From contig JACMQE010000268.1 in the NCBI GenBank assembly GCA_014377145.1, positions 1 through 8,522 on the forward strand: a DNA stretch of 8,522 nt, in the 5' to 3' direction. Positions 1-6,240 of this stretch are shown here, one piece after another. The translations under genes were made by a program, and so were the position numbers. The stretch's first letter is position 1; every line of letters begins with the position of its first letter. The stretch comes from Glaciimonas sp. GTDB taxonomy: Bacteria > Pseudomonadota > Gammaproteobacteria > Burkholderiales > Burkholderiaceae. Below the pieces are notes generated by a model. It saw only the letters and a program-made list of their open reading frames with translations. It was not told the origin of the DNA and searched no databases.

Positions 1-97
1 AAAAAGATAGCACCGCAAATTCTTCGTGCATACGACTCAGCTTGACCGGCGCGACATTATCATAAAATTCCGCTGTTCTGTATAATCACCATGACGC
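1..97. other. Left edge, 97 bp, no supported gene
   Basis: On the minus strand an open frame continues off the window edge (…FYDNVAPVKLSRMHEEF…) in the same frame as the glycosyltransferase but after two stop codons. It could be the start of a next gene or chance. A weak 4-bp GCAC/GTGC stem before five U lies at positions 1-29. Confidence 0.3.
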
Positions 98-1258
98 TCA
101 TATTAACGCAATATATTTTTGATGTGCGGCAGTCCAAGTAAAGTTTGAGCAGATATGCTTTTTTAATCGTGCTCCCATATCCTTTGCTGGCCCAGCGCAA
201 TCTAGCATCGACCTAAGACATTCCTCCAATTCGGTAATATTTTCCGCCTCAACAATCCGGCCAGTTAATCCATCGGTCAAAATTTCTGTAACCCCGCCAG
301 TACGAGAAGCAACAACTGGCAAACTAAATGCCCCGGCTTCTAAAATTACAATGCCGAATGGCTCTGTCCTGCTGGGCAATACAAAAATTGTTGCATTTTT
401 AAAGAAACCGGCCACTTGGTGATGTGGAACATCCGGGAAAAACAAAACCTTTTCCGCAATTCTTTTCTCCACACACAAATCCTGGAGACCTTTTAATGCC
501 CTGTCAGAAGCTCCAACTAAAATCAATATTACATCTCTGTAATCATCGGCAATCGCAGCGAATGCACTTACCAAAATATCTTGGCCTTTTTTATGTTCAA
601 ATTTTGCAACCGAGAGAATATTTCTTTGGGTAGAACGTGGAATGCTAGCTGCTGTTGCCACAAAGCTTGGAACATCAAGGCCATTATGAACCACATGCAA
701 ATTTACATTCTCGCCAAAGATATTTTTAACTTTTCTCCCGAGGTCGGATGAGCAAACAACAATTTTTTGCCCGCGCGAAAGTAACGCCTTCCATTGTGAT
801 AAGCCGATTTCGCCTACCTTCTTGATACTAGATAAATCGTTGCCGTGAAATGACAGGATCATCGGAATGGGTTTTTCTAAACTTCGGACAACACGTTCAA
901 GCGTCAAAGTCGCTGAACCAGGATAATGAGGATTTATCACTTTTATATTACGCTCGAGACAAAGCTGTTTGAATTTAGCGCGAAAACGCGATTCCCAAAC
1001 TTTGTATAAAAATCTTTCCTTCAGGTTCATTTTTTCAGTGAGCGGCCGTATGCGCCACCTCAGTGTCTTGATGCCGTGAATTTCCTCCCATATTGGGTTC
1101 ACGGCCGCCCAATCACAAATGAGGACTATTGGATCGTACGAGGAGGATTTTTCCATCTCCCGTGCTAGGTTGATGACAACTTGGTTCACTCCGCCTAGAT
1201 GGATAATTGACCATGGCAATACAAACATATAAGACGGCTTAGTATTACAATTTTTCAT
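98..1258 (-). CDS. GT4-family glycosyltransferase (GT-B fold)
   Basis: A 386-residue cytoplasmic retaining glycosyltransferase, expected to add one sugar from a nucleotide-sugar donor to the lipid-linked repeat. The N-terminal acceptor domain starts with FVLPWSIIHLGGVNQVV (12-28), whose glycine loop is typical of GT4, and has SFHGND (136-141). The C-terminal donor domain has VHNGLD (190-195), SVAKFEHKKGQDIL (216-229), LPSRTEPFG (294-302) with the E-x7-E pair Glu299/Glu307, and the GGVTEIL loop (321-327). The length is full for the family. No Shine-Dalgarno precedes ATG 1258 (the leader is CAACAAAAAA), nor the alternative Met-11 at 1228. It sits behind a 548 bp gap, so it probably has its own promoter, which I could not find. 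It is AT-richer than the right-hand genes (23 G/C of 60 at 541-600). Donor and acceptor sugars cannot be named. Confidence 0.93.
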   Translation of the reverse strand: MKNCNTKPSYMFVLPWSIIHLGGVNQVVINLAREMEKSSSYDPIVLICDWAAVNPIWEEIHGIKTLRWRIRPLTEKMNLKERFLYKVWESRFRAKFKQLCLERNIKVINPHYPGSATLTLERVVRSLEKPIPMILSFHGNDLSSIKKVGEIGLSQWKALLSRGQKIVVCSSDLGRKVKNIFGENVNLHVVHNGLDVPSFVATAASIPRSTQRNILSVAKFEHKKGQDILVSAFAAIADDYRDVILILVGASDRALKGLQDLCVEKRIAEKVLFFPDVPHHQVAGFFKNATIFVLPSRTEPFGIVILEAGAFSLPVVASRTGGVTEILTDGLTGRIVEAENITELEECLRSMLDCAGPAKDMGARLKKHICSNFTWTAAHQKYIALI

Positions 1259-1553
1259 TTTTTTGTTGCGCCAAAATGTAAATTAACTCGGTGAAACGGG
1301 GATTCATGGGCGTTGCGATCGATCTGTGGTACCCGACCCATTTCGACCGGACTGTAGCTCTGTCGTGGTACTAATCCAAGTTACTACACCATTTTCATTC
1401 GCCTCCCAGGGCAGCACTTCAACCGCGCCGAAGAAGTCAGATAACCGGACCTATTGCGCATCATCGCCGTGTCTGCGATTGCACACATAACCGACGATTT
1501 CGTACGCCCCTTTGTACGCTTGAATGCATCAATGTTCTACACCAGCAACCCCT

Positions 1554-1619
1554 TTAACTCAGCCTCTCCCAGTCGGTTAAATCGGAGTGATACAAGTCAC
1601 TAGTTCCTTGGTAGATCAT
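1554..1619 (-). pseudogene. Possible eroded transposase N-terminus
   Basis: A 21-residue frame from ATG 1619 reads LYHSDLTDWERLS (residues 9-21) and then meets TAA at 1556-1554. The text resembles the SDLTDxEWxxL opening of IS5/IS4-type transposases with a residue missing. After a +1 shift the reading continues as KGLLV before another stop. Nothing downstream resembles the zinc-binding or DDE parts of such enzymes. The match is short and could be chance. Confidence 0.22.
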
Positions 1620-1624
1620 TTTTA

Positions 1625-1675
1625 AAAAATCTAATTTGTTAAATTTTTCAGCCGCTATTTTCAAGCCAGCGGGCT
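1625..1675 (-). terminator. Possible tandem-hairpin transcription end after the methyltransferase
   Basis: Reading the minus strand, a GC hairpin (arms 1675-1668 and 1656-1650, one bulged base, 11-nt loop) is followed by an AT hairpin. The second has 10-bp arms 1648-1639 and 1634-1625, a CAAA loop and one G·U pair, and its 3' arm ends in a run of U. Neither alone is a classic intrinsic terminator: the GC hairpin lacks a U tract, and the U-ended one lacks GC. The position, 132-182 nt after the stop codon, is reasonable for a unit boundary. Confidence 0.3.
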
Positions 1676-1734
1676 AGCACTTTACTGTCCATAGCTTTAA
1701 GGCGGCATTGATAGACAGAAAACAATCGATCAGA

Positions 1735-1770
1735 TTGGCACGCACGCGCTAGCTCGCCGTGCCAAGCGCG
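1735..1770. repeat. Two overlapping, mutually exclusive inverted repeats
   Basis: TTGGCACG (1735-1742) is complementary to CGTGCCAA (1758-1765), with a 15-nt spacer. CGCGCT (1745-1750) is complementary to AGCGCG (1765-1770), with a 14-nt spacer. The two share bases, so only one can form at a time. The site is 37-72 nt beyond the methyltransferase stop and has no following U run. It may be an RNA structure at the transcript end, an operator-like site or the end of an eroded mobile element. Confidence 0.4.
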
Positions 1771-1806
1771 ATTCACGAAGCAATTTTGTGAGGTGCGCTT
1801 AATTGT

Positions 1807-2463
1807 TCAGTTTTTAGATATTGGACTTGCGACCACCGCGAATTGCATATATTTCGTGTCCTCAAGATATTTAGGAAAAAGGCGAAATGCTAAACGTCTT
1901 AAGAGGGCTGATGTCCACCAAGCTTCATTGATTCCCTCAAGAATTTGTACCACAAAACCGCTTTTTTCAAACAGTCTTGGAATGCTCTTTTTAGTAAAAA
2001 ACCGTAGGTGTGTTTCATCGCGAATGCCGTTTTTTTCATATTTAAAATCTTTATCTAAAAATATATGTAGCAAATTATCAACATGGCGAATATTTGGTAT
2101 GGACGCTACAACTATTCCTCCAGATTTCAATTTATTTAATGCAATTTTAAGGGTCTCAGCGGGATCAACGATATGTTCTAAAACGTCATTGAAGAAGATA
2201 ACGTCAAAGAAGTTTTCAGGGACTGAGTCAATCGAGAAAAAACCGACAATCACTCTATCAAGTGAAACCGCTGCAATGCTTGCCGAAACTGGGTTCGGTT
2301 CTACTCCCCATACTTCAGAAATGCCAATCTTTTTCAACGACCGACCGAATTCTCCAGTATGGCATCCCACATCCAGAATAGTTGTAGCATTCTTTGGAAT
2401 ATATCGATGCATTTCTGCGCGGTCTAAGTCACCGTATGGGGATTCCGTTAGATGGCGTATCAT
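1807..2463 (-). CDS. Class I SAM-dependent methyltransferase (Methyltransf_11/23 type)
   Basis: A 218-residue cytoplasmic methyltransferase that probably methylates a sugar or the growing glycan. Rossmann motif I is ILDVGCHTGEFG (29-40), the acidic end of strand 2 is VEPNP (54-58), motif IV is FFNDVLEHIVDP (90-101) and a post-motif segment is GGIVVASIPNIRH (115-127). DETHLRFFT (149-157) is common in the glycan-cluster branch of this fold. The length is normal and no domain is missing. The ATG at 2463 follows an A/T-rich leader (AAAGATAAATAA) with no proper Shine-Dalgarno. The gene is markedly AT-rich: 13 G/C of 60 bases at 2041-2100, against 42 of 60 at 8281-8340, suggesting separate ancestry from the right-hand genes. 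It lies 74 bp downstream of the WbsX-like gene and is followed by a 548 bp gap. The acceptor and methylated position are unknown. Confidence 0.9.
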   Translation of the reverse strand: MIRHLTESPYGDLDRAEMHRYIPKNATTILDVGCHTGEFGRSLKKIGISEVWGVEPNPVSASIAAVSLDRVIVGFFSIDSVPENFFDVIFFNDVLEHIVDPAETLKIALNKLKSGGIVVASIPNIRHVDNLLHIFLDKDFKYEKNGIRDETHLRFFTKKSIPRLFEKSGFVVQILEGINEAWWTSALLRRLAFRLFPKYLEDTKYMQFAVVASPISKN

Positions 2464-2472
2464 TTATTTATC

Positions 2473-2500
2473 TTTATAGAATTGACAAACACCGTTGCAA
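2473..2500 (-). promoter_or_regulatory. Possible weak sigma-70 promoter directly in front of the methyltransferase
   Basis: On the minus strand TTGCAA (2500-2495) and TATAAA (2478-2473) are separated by 16 bp. They match the -35 consensus at 4 of 6 and the -10 at 5 of 6. Transcription would begin at or within a few bases of the ATG at 2463, giving a nearly leaderless mRNA. This fits the lack of a Shine-Dalgarno there, but AT-rich DNA gives such matches by chance. Confidence 0.2.
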
Positions 2501-2537
2501 CTTCCAGCAGTTTTATTTTCGGAGGAAACAATTTAGC

Positions 2538-3641
2538 TTATTTTTTGCAATACGTCTGAATTTCCTCTTTTAGAGAATCTTGAACTACCTTCAGATAAGA
2601 ATGTCCGTCGCGAAGATCTGGTTCCAAGTGGTTTCCTTCCGCCCACTCGTTCCAGGATTTTAGAAAAACTAGGCGACCGTCTTCTGTAGTTCTTGTCTTC
2701 CTGTGTAGGCCAAACGCTTTTTTTAGTGCCCTTCCAAAAAGGGCTGGGCTTGTCCCGGTAAGTACTAGACCGTTCACTCCGCTTCGAGGTGAATTATCCC
2801 AGCCATTTACAACGGACGGATATCGAGTTGCCGGGAGCTGGTCTGGTACGTAGTAACTGATCGCTTTTTCATATGAATAAATCGATGGAATCCCAAGTTT
2901 TCGTAAAATACGGTTATAAAAAAGTTTTAGCGGAGCACGCCACGTTCCCCACGTCCTTGGGGGCGGATTATGAGTGTAGATGGAAGCGTCGTATCCAATA
3001 TCTTCTGGTGCTGGATGTCCTTCCCGGAAAATCCCAACGAGGTGAAGACCAACTAATCCCGACTCCCTTGCCATCTCGCGCCAATGTAGTACGGTTGCTG
3101 CCGGATTAGGAAAGCCGTATGGTCGCCAAACTATAAAAACTTGCTTGTTGTCCACTCGCAAATATCGTGGGTCCTTGAAAGCTTTAAGCAGCGTGGAAAA
3201 ATGAGCCTTTTCGTCTTCGATCCCTGGGTACTCTTGTTTAATCAAGATTTTATCGGGCGCGCCGTGCCATACTCCACTCCAAGTATCATTTGCCCAGCAT
3301 AGGCAAAACGGAAAATCAGGCTCGCCGCTGCTGAGTACCTCATCAAACGGCTGTTCAAGTAATCTGCGACCGTTTCCAAACCAGTAATGATAATAGCAAA
3401 ACGCTTCGATTCCGTAAGATCGAGCTAAATCGGCCTGTTGCTTTCTTGAGGCCGCAAGTCTGAGATCGTAAAATCCTAAGTCGGCAGGAACGTGTGGTTG
3501 ATAGTGTCCTGGGAAAAGGGGCTTCGCTTTAGCCGTATTTGTCCATTCGGTAAAGCCTCGACCCCACCATTCATCGTTTTCTTTAATCGGGTGGTACTGG
3601 GGAAGATAATAAGCAATTAGTCTTGGTTTAGGCACAGCCAT
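2538..3641 (-). CDS. WbsX-like protein with GH99-like domain (glycosyltransferase or glycosidase)
   Basis: A 367-residue cytoplasmic-looking protein of the WbsX (Glyco_tran_WbsX) family, found in O-antigen and EPS loci and related to GH99 endo-mannosidases. The block AYYLPQYHPIKENDEWWGRG (10-29) leads into FTEWTN, then HYQPHVPADLGFYDLR (46-61), FCYYHYWF (81-88), CWANDTW (115-121) and SWNEWAEGNHLEPD (329-342). In that last block Glu332 and Glu335 have the NEWxEG spacing of the two catalytic carboxylates of GH99 enzymes. That favours a sugar-cleaving or transglycosylating chemistry, although databases often call the family glycosyltransferase. No signal peptide is seen. The start at 3641 was chosen from the family N-terminus and the AAGGAA site. 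It is 74 bp upstream of the methyltransferase, possibly in one transcript. Family assignment is firm; reaction and substrate are inferred. Confidence 0.9.
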   Translation of the reverse strand: MAVPKPRLIAYYLPQYHPIKENDEWWGRGFTEWTNTAKAKPLFPGHYQPHVPADLGFYDLRLAASRKQQADLARSYGIEAFCYYHYWFGNGRRLLEQPFDEVLSSGEPDFPFCLCWANDTWSGVWHGAPDKILIKQEYPGIEDEKAHFSTLLKAFKDPRYLRVDNKQVFIVWRPYGFPNPAATVLHWREMARESGLVGLHLVGIFREGHPAPEDIGYDASIYTHNPPPRTWGTWRAPLKLFYNRILRKLGIPSIYSYEKAISYYVPDQLPATRYPSVVNGWDNSPRSGVNGLVLTGTSPALFGRALKKAFGLHRKTRTTEDGRLVFLKSWNEWAEGNHLEPDLRDGHSYLKVVQDSLKEEIQTYCKK

Positions 3642-3859
3642 TGGATACATTTCCTTGCAGATGGTCGAAAAAAGCTTGAAAAAAGTTTGCAAGACTGGAT
3701 CGGTTTCCCCAATTAAGGTTACCTATTGTGTATTTATCCAAATCTAATTGCCGCTTTAATCGGTACTCTAGTTGAACAAGATTGCCAGTTTTCACGAAGC
3801 AACTCAATGTGGATCTGTGAGACGGTATTTTCCAAGTTTTTATTAGCGCGTTTATATTT
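3642..3859. other. 218 bp gap between deacetylase and WbsX-like gene; no convincing gene
   Basis: This is the first long gap in an otherwise packed operon. On the minus strand a 79-codon frame starts with TTG (3867) overlapping the deacetylase stop and ends at 3628 inside the WbsX gene. It has no recognisable motif and no Shine-Dalgarno, so I do not call it a gene. Near the WbsX start are two copies of GAAAAAAG (3667-3674 and 3678-3685, plus strand), giving pyrimidine tracts on the transcript. No strong terminator or sigma-70 promoter was visible. Confidence 0.5.
3651..3656 (-). promoter_or_regulatory. Shine-Dalgarno sequence fixing the WbsX-like start at 3641
   Basis: AAGGAA lies 9 nt upstream of the ATG at 3641-3639. 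The same motif is directly adjacent to the in-frame ATG at 3650, too close to serve it. The longest frame would begin with a TTG at 3692 and has no such site. Spacing is the same as at the flippase and deacetylase starts. Confidence 0.6.
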
Positions 3860-4858
3860 TTAAGCAAGTGTTGCTTCAGTCACTAAATTCTTTGTAAAAC
3901 GCAATATGAACCGTAGCCTTGATTGATCCCACGGCGTAAACCGCGGTAATTGGAACAAGTCATCGATTTGCTTTTGTGCGCCCCACGAAGTTGTTACCGC
4001 AGCCTCAAAACCCAGCTTCCTGACCATTTCGACATGCTCCTGTTTATAATCATTTTTTGGCTTGCCATTTGGGTAAGCGAACAGACGTACAGGCTCGCCG
4101 ATAATTTCCTGCAGCCGCTCCTTGCCGTGCAAAATTTCATCACGCGCCTGCATTGGGGGCAGTCTTGCCAAAATTGGGTGACGCACTGTATGCCCACCAA
4201 TATCCATCCCGTTGTCGCGAAGTTCCCGAACTTGATAAGAGTTCATCATTAGATTTGACGGGAGAATGGTTTTGTCGATTTCGCATAGTCTATTGACCTG
4301 CGTCGCACGGTCTTCAAAAGATAAGTATTTCAACTGTCGGATGAGTGAAGAAATTGCAACCTGCCGCTGCTGGATAGTGATGATTGGATAAAAACCGAGA
4401 CCAAGCGATGTGGCGTCGAATGCGTTGGATGCAGTGCCCCGCACTAGTTCGATAATTGTGTCATTCCACATCCGGCCGCCATCTAGGAACCCCGTCGCAA
4501 CGAAAAACGTAGCGGACACGCCGTGTCGGCGAAGGATCGGCAGAGCGACTTCTACATTGTCAGCATAGCCGTCGTCGAACGTGATGCAGGCAACGCGGGG
4601 CGGAAGAGTACCGGCTTTTGCATAGCGCACTGCATCAATCAAAGGGATCACTTTGAAACACGACTTAAGCATGCGAATTTGATTGTCAAATTCAACCGCA
4701 TCGAGCTCTTCTGGAAACAATGGATCTTTCTTCGCTAGAACGCGATGATAAATTAGGATTGAAAGACCCCTAGACTTACCTGGAGAAAAGCTGTGAAGCA
4801 GAGCACGTCCTAGGTAAAAGGGACTGGTCTCAAGCACTGGCAAATTTGCAGTTGTCAT
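3860..4858 (-). CDS. Polysaccharide deacetylase family protein (NodB homology, CE4)
   Basis: Predicted metal-dependent de-N-acetylase (or O-deacetylase) acting on a sugar of the glycan. It has 332 residues. NodB motifs in order: ITFDDGY (92-98), with Asp95 the likely catalytic base and Asp96 a metal ligand; GGHTVRHP (221-228), with His223 and His227 completing the metal triad; AYPNGKP (261-267); and LPRFTPW (304-310). All core residues are present, so activity is expected. A segment of about 75 residues (127-200, including RMWNDTIIELVRG) separates motifs 1 and 2, as in larger COG0726 proteins. No signal peptide or membrane helix is obvious at the N-terminus, so it may act in the cytoplasm on a precursor. 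ATG 4858 is preceded by AAAAGG at 9 nt, and the gene starts 20 bp after the ligase stop. It lacks the C-terminal DUF3473 layout I associate with the usual exosortase-A deacetylase. The substrate is unknown. Confidence 0.93.
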   Translation of the reverse strand: MTTANLPVLETSPFYLGRALLHSFSPGKSRGLSILIYHRVLAKKDPLFPEELDAVEFDNQIRMLKSCFKVIPLIDAVRYAKAGTLPPRVACITFDDGYADNVEVALPILRRHGVSATFFVATGFLDGGRMWNDTIIELVRGTASNAFDATSLGLGFYPIITIQQRQVAISSLIRQLKYLSFEDRATQVNRLCEIDKTILPSNLMMNSYQVRELRDNGMDIGGHTVRHPILARLPPMQARDEILHGKERLQEIIGEPVRLFAYPNGKPKNDYKQEHVEMVRKLGFEAAVTTSWGAQKQIDDLFQLPRFTPWDQSRLRFILRFTKNLVTEATLA

Positions 4859-4878
4859 ACTTTTAAACCTTTTGGTAT

Positions 4879-6240
4879 TTATTTGATTTGCTCGCCACGT
4901 GGCTTCAGCCCGGCCATCTTGCTGCCCGCGCTTGCATCTGCAATGGGTCTGGGTAGCCTTATTTTCGAGATAACCCTGCCTGCACCGGGCGTTCGCTTAG
5001 ATTTCACCGCCAACTCCTGGGCGACCACGATACGAGTGGCGACCATCGCACACATCAAATAATAAGGCACGTCGAAATAGAGCAAGCTTAAGAACGCACC
5101 ACCCACTGCAAAGCCGAGCAAACAAACTTGCGTCATCTTCGCCAGACTACTAGCCCATTCGAGCTCGGGTGCTCCCTTTGCATTGCGAATGATCCACGAA
5201 CCAGTGCGCCAGATCAGTAGGCCTAGCAGCAAATATAGGAATAATCCGATAAAACCATGCTCGCCCAGTACCTGAAAGTAAATGCTGTGGGCTGCGTGGA
5301 TGTCGTTGGGGTCGGGTGCATATTGCGCGAATACTTGGGCATCGTAAATTTCGAAGCCGCCGCCGGTTGGACGGGCCATTGCGAGGTTGGTGGCCATCTT
5401 CCAAGCATTTATACGTCCCATAGCTGAACCGTCTTCCTGATACGTGTTGATCGTATCGACACGGTCGAACCATTTACTCGGCATGAATGTCACAATCAGC
5501 GGCGCGGCAATAATCATCATTAAGCCGAGGGTGAGTTTTTTTTTGCTTTTTATCCAAAGGAAGACTGCCATGGCGGCGATTGCCAGAACGGCGCCACGTG
5601 AATACGAACCGAGTGCGGCTAAGGCGCAGAGCAACATCGATCCAATAAGTACGTACCGCGCCCACTTTGTCTTGACCATTTCGTAAAGGTAGTACATCAA
5701 TGGGATCACCATGACGAACGCCAGAGCGACTTCATTATTGCCACCGATAAAAGTGCCTTCTGGCCCCCACACCCGTTCGCTGCCGCCACTGCGAATTGTG
5801 AATAGTCCACCCTTGACGCCGTAATAGCCGATCGAAATGACGATTGTCCAGATCATCAGATCTATATGTTTGCGCTCCTTGAGAATCAACATGACAATAA
5901 GCGTCATACCCATAATCTTATAGACCTTCTGCCATTGCGTATAAACTTCATCTGGATGAATGGCAAACAGCGATGTAACGCTCATCCAAGCAACGAAAAT
6001 GATAAACATGATGGTGACCGGCGTGATCGGCAGTGCTTTCTTTTCTTTGTAAATTATCAACGCAAAAACGGTAGCTGCGGCAATGATCGCGGCGAACGGA
6101 AAGGTCCGCGCAAATCCCCATCCCTGCGAATGCGGATTCATTACACTGATCCAGACCCAAAGGACCATTCCCAGATACGGTCGCTTAAAAATGAATGGCA
6201 GCGATCCGAACACGATCAGCGTGACAATTATGTCTCTCAT
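4879..6240 (-). CDS. Exosortase A-associated O-glycosylation ligase / Wzy-like membrane protein
   Basis: Polytopic inner-membrane protein of the O-antigen ligase/polymerase superfamily (Wzy_C), predicted to transfer or polymerise lipid-linked glycan on the periplasmic face. The start MRDIIVTLIVFGSLPF and the following KRPYLGMVLWVWISVMNPH (20-38) are what I recognise for the exosortase-A-associated ligase family. Other marks are WGPEGTFIGGNNE (158-170), GSYSRGA (211-217) and the periplasmic-loop AHSIYFQVLGEHGFIGL (317-333) of Wzy_C. About ten hydrophobic segments are visible. The basic tail after about residue 412 (KSKRTPGAGRVISKIRLPR) is probably cytoplasmic. I chose ATG 6240 (453 aa) over an in-frame GTG at 6264. 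It matches the family N-terminus, has GGGAAG upstream and sits in the ATGA overlap. The family name comes from genome neighbourhoods; polymerase and ligase activities cannot be separated here. An A9 run lies in codons 233-235. Confidence 0.92.
   Translation of the reverse strand: MRDIIVTLIVFGSLPFIFKRPYLGMVLWVWISVMNPHSQGWGFARTFPFAAIIAAATVFALIIYKEKKALPITPVTIMFIIFVAWMSVTSLFAIHPDEVYTQWQKVYKIMGMTLIVMLILKERKHIDLMIWTIVISIGYYGVKGGLFTIRSGGSERVWGPEGTFIGGNNEVALAFVMVIPLMYYLYEMVKTKWARYVLIGSMLLCALAALGSYSRGAVLAIAAMAVFLWIKSKKKLTLGLMMIIAAPLIVTFMPSKWFDRVDTINTYQEDGSAMGRINAWKMATNLAMARPTGGGFEIYDAQVFAQYAPDPNDIHAAHSIYFQVLGEHGFIGLFLYLLLGLLIWRTGSWIIRNAKGAPELEWASSLAKMTQVCLLGFAVGGAFLSLLYFDVPYYLMCAMVATRIVVAQELAVKSKRTPGAGRVISKIRLPRPIADASAGSKMAGLKPRGEQIK

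Larger units (their letters stand above)
1259..1806. other. 548 bp non-coding or degraded region between methyltransferase and glycosyltransferase
   Basis: No frame on either strand supports an intact gene. The part nearest the methyltransferase (about 1620-1806) holds inverted repeats and an AT hairpin. The part nearest the glycosyltransferase (about 1270-1560) is more GC-rich than the genes on either side. On the minus strand it has protein-like but interrupted stretches, such as AYEIVGYVCNRRHGDDAQ then stop, and RLSDFFGAVEVLPWE in the same frame after it. GTGGTAC occurs twice (1326-1332 and 1365-1371). This pattern suits an eroded insertion or lost gene, but I cannot identify a parent. Confidence 0.5.

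Noticed and set aside
1..29. Intrinsic terminator after the glycosyltransferase
   Set aside because: The stem is only 4 bp with a 12-nt loop and the U run is cut by the window edge, which is too weak to call.
1735..1770. Sigma-54 promoter (TTGGCACG looks like a -24 element on both strands)
   Set aside because: No GC dinucleotide stands at the required distance for the -12 element on either strand, so the match is better explained by the inverted repeat.
1793..2479. 228-codon plus-strand frame opposite the methyltransferase
   Set aside because: It is the antisense image of a gene with clear SAM-methyltransferase motifs, and its own translation (Ser/Arg/Thr-rich, no motif) does not look like a protein family.
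3642..3692. N-terminal extension of the WbsX-like protein to TTG 3692 or ATG 3650
   Set aside because: The extension has no family similarity, and the AAGGAA site has correct spacing only for ATG 3641.
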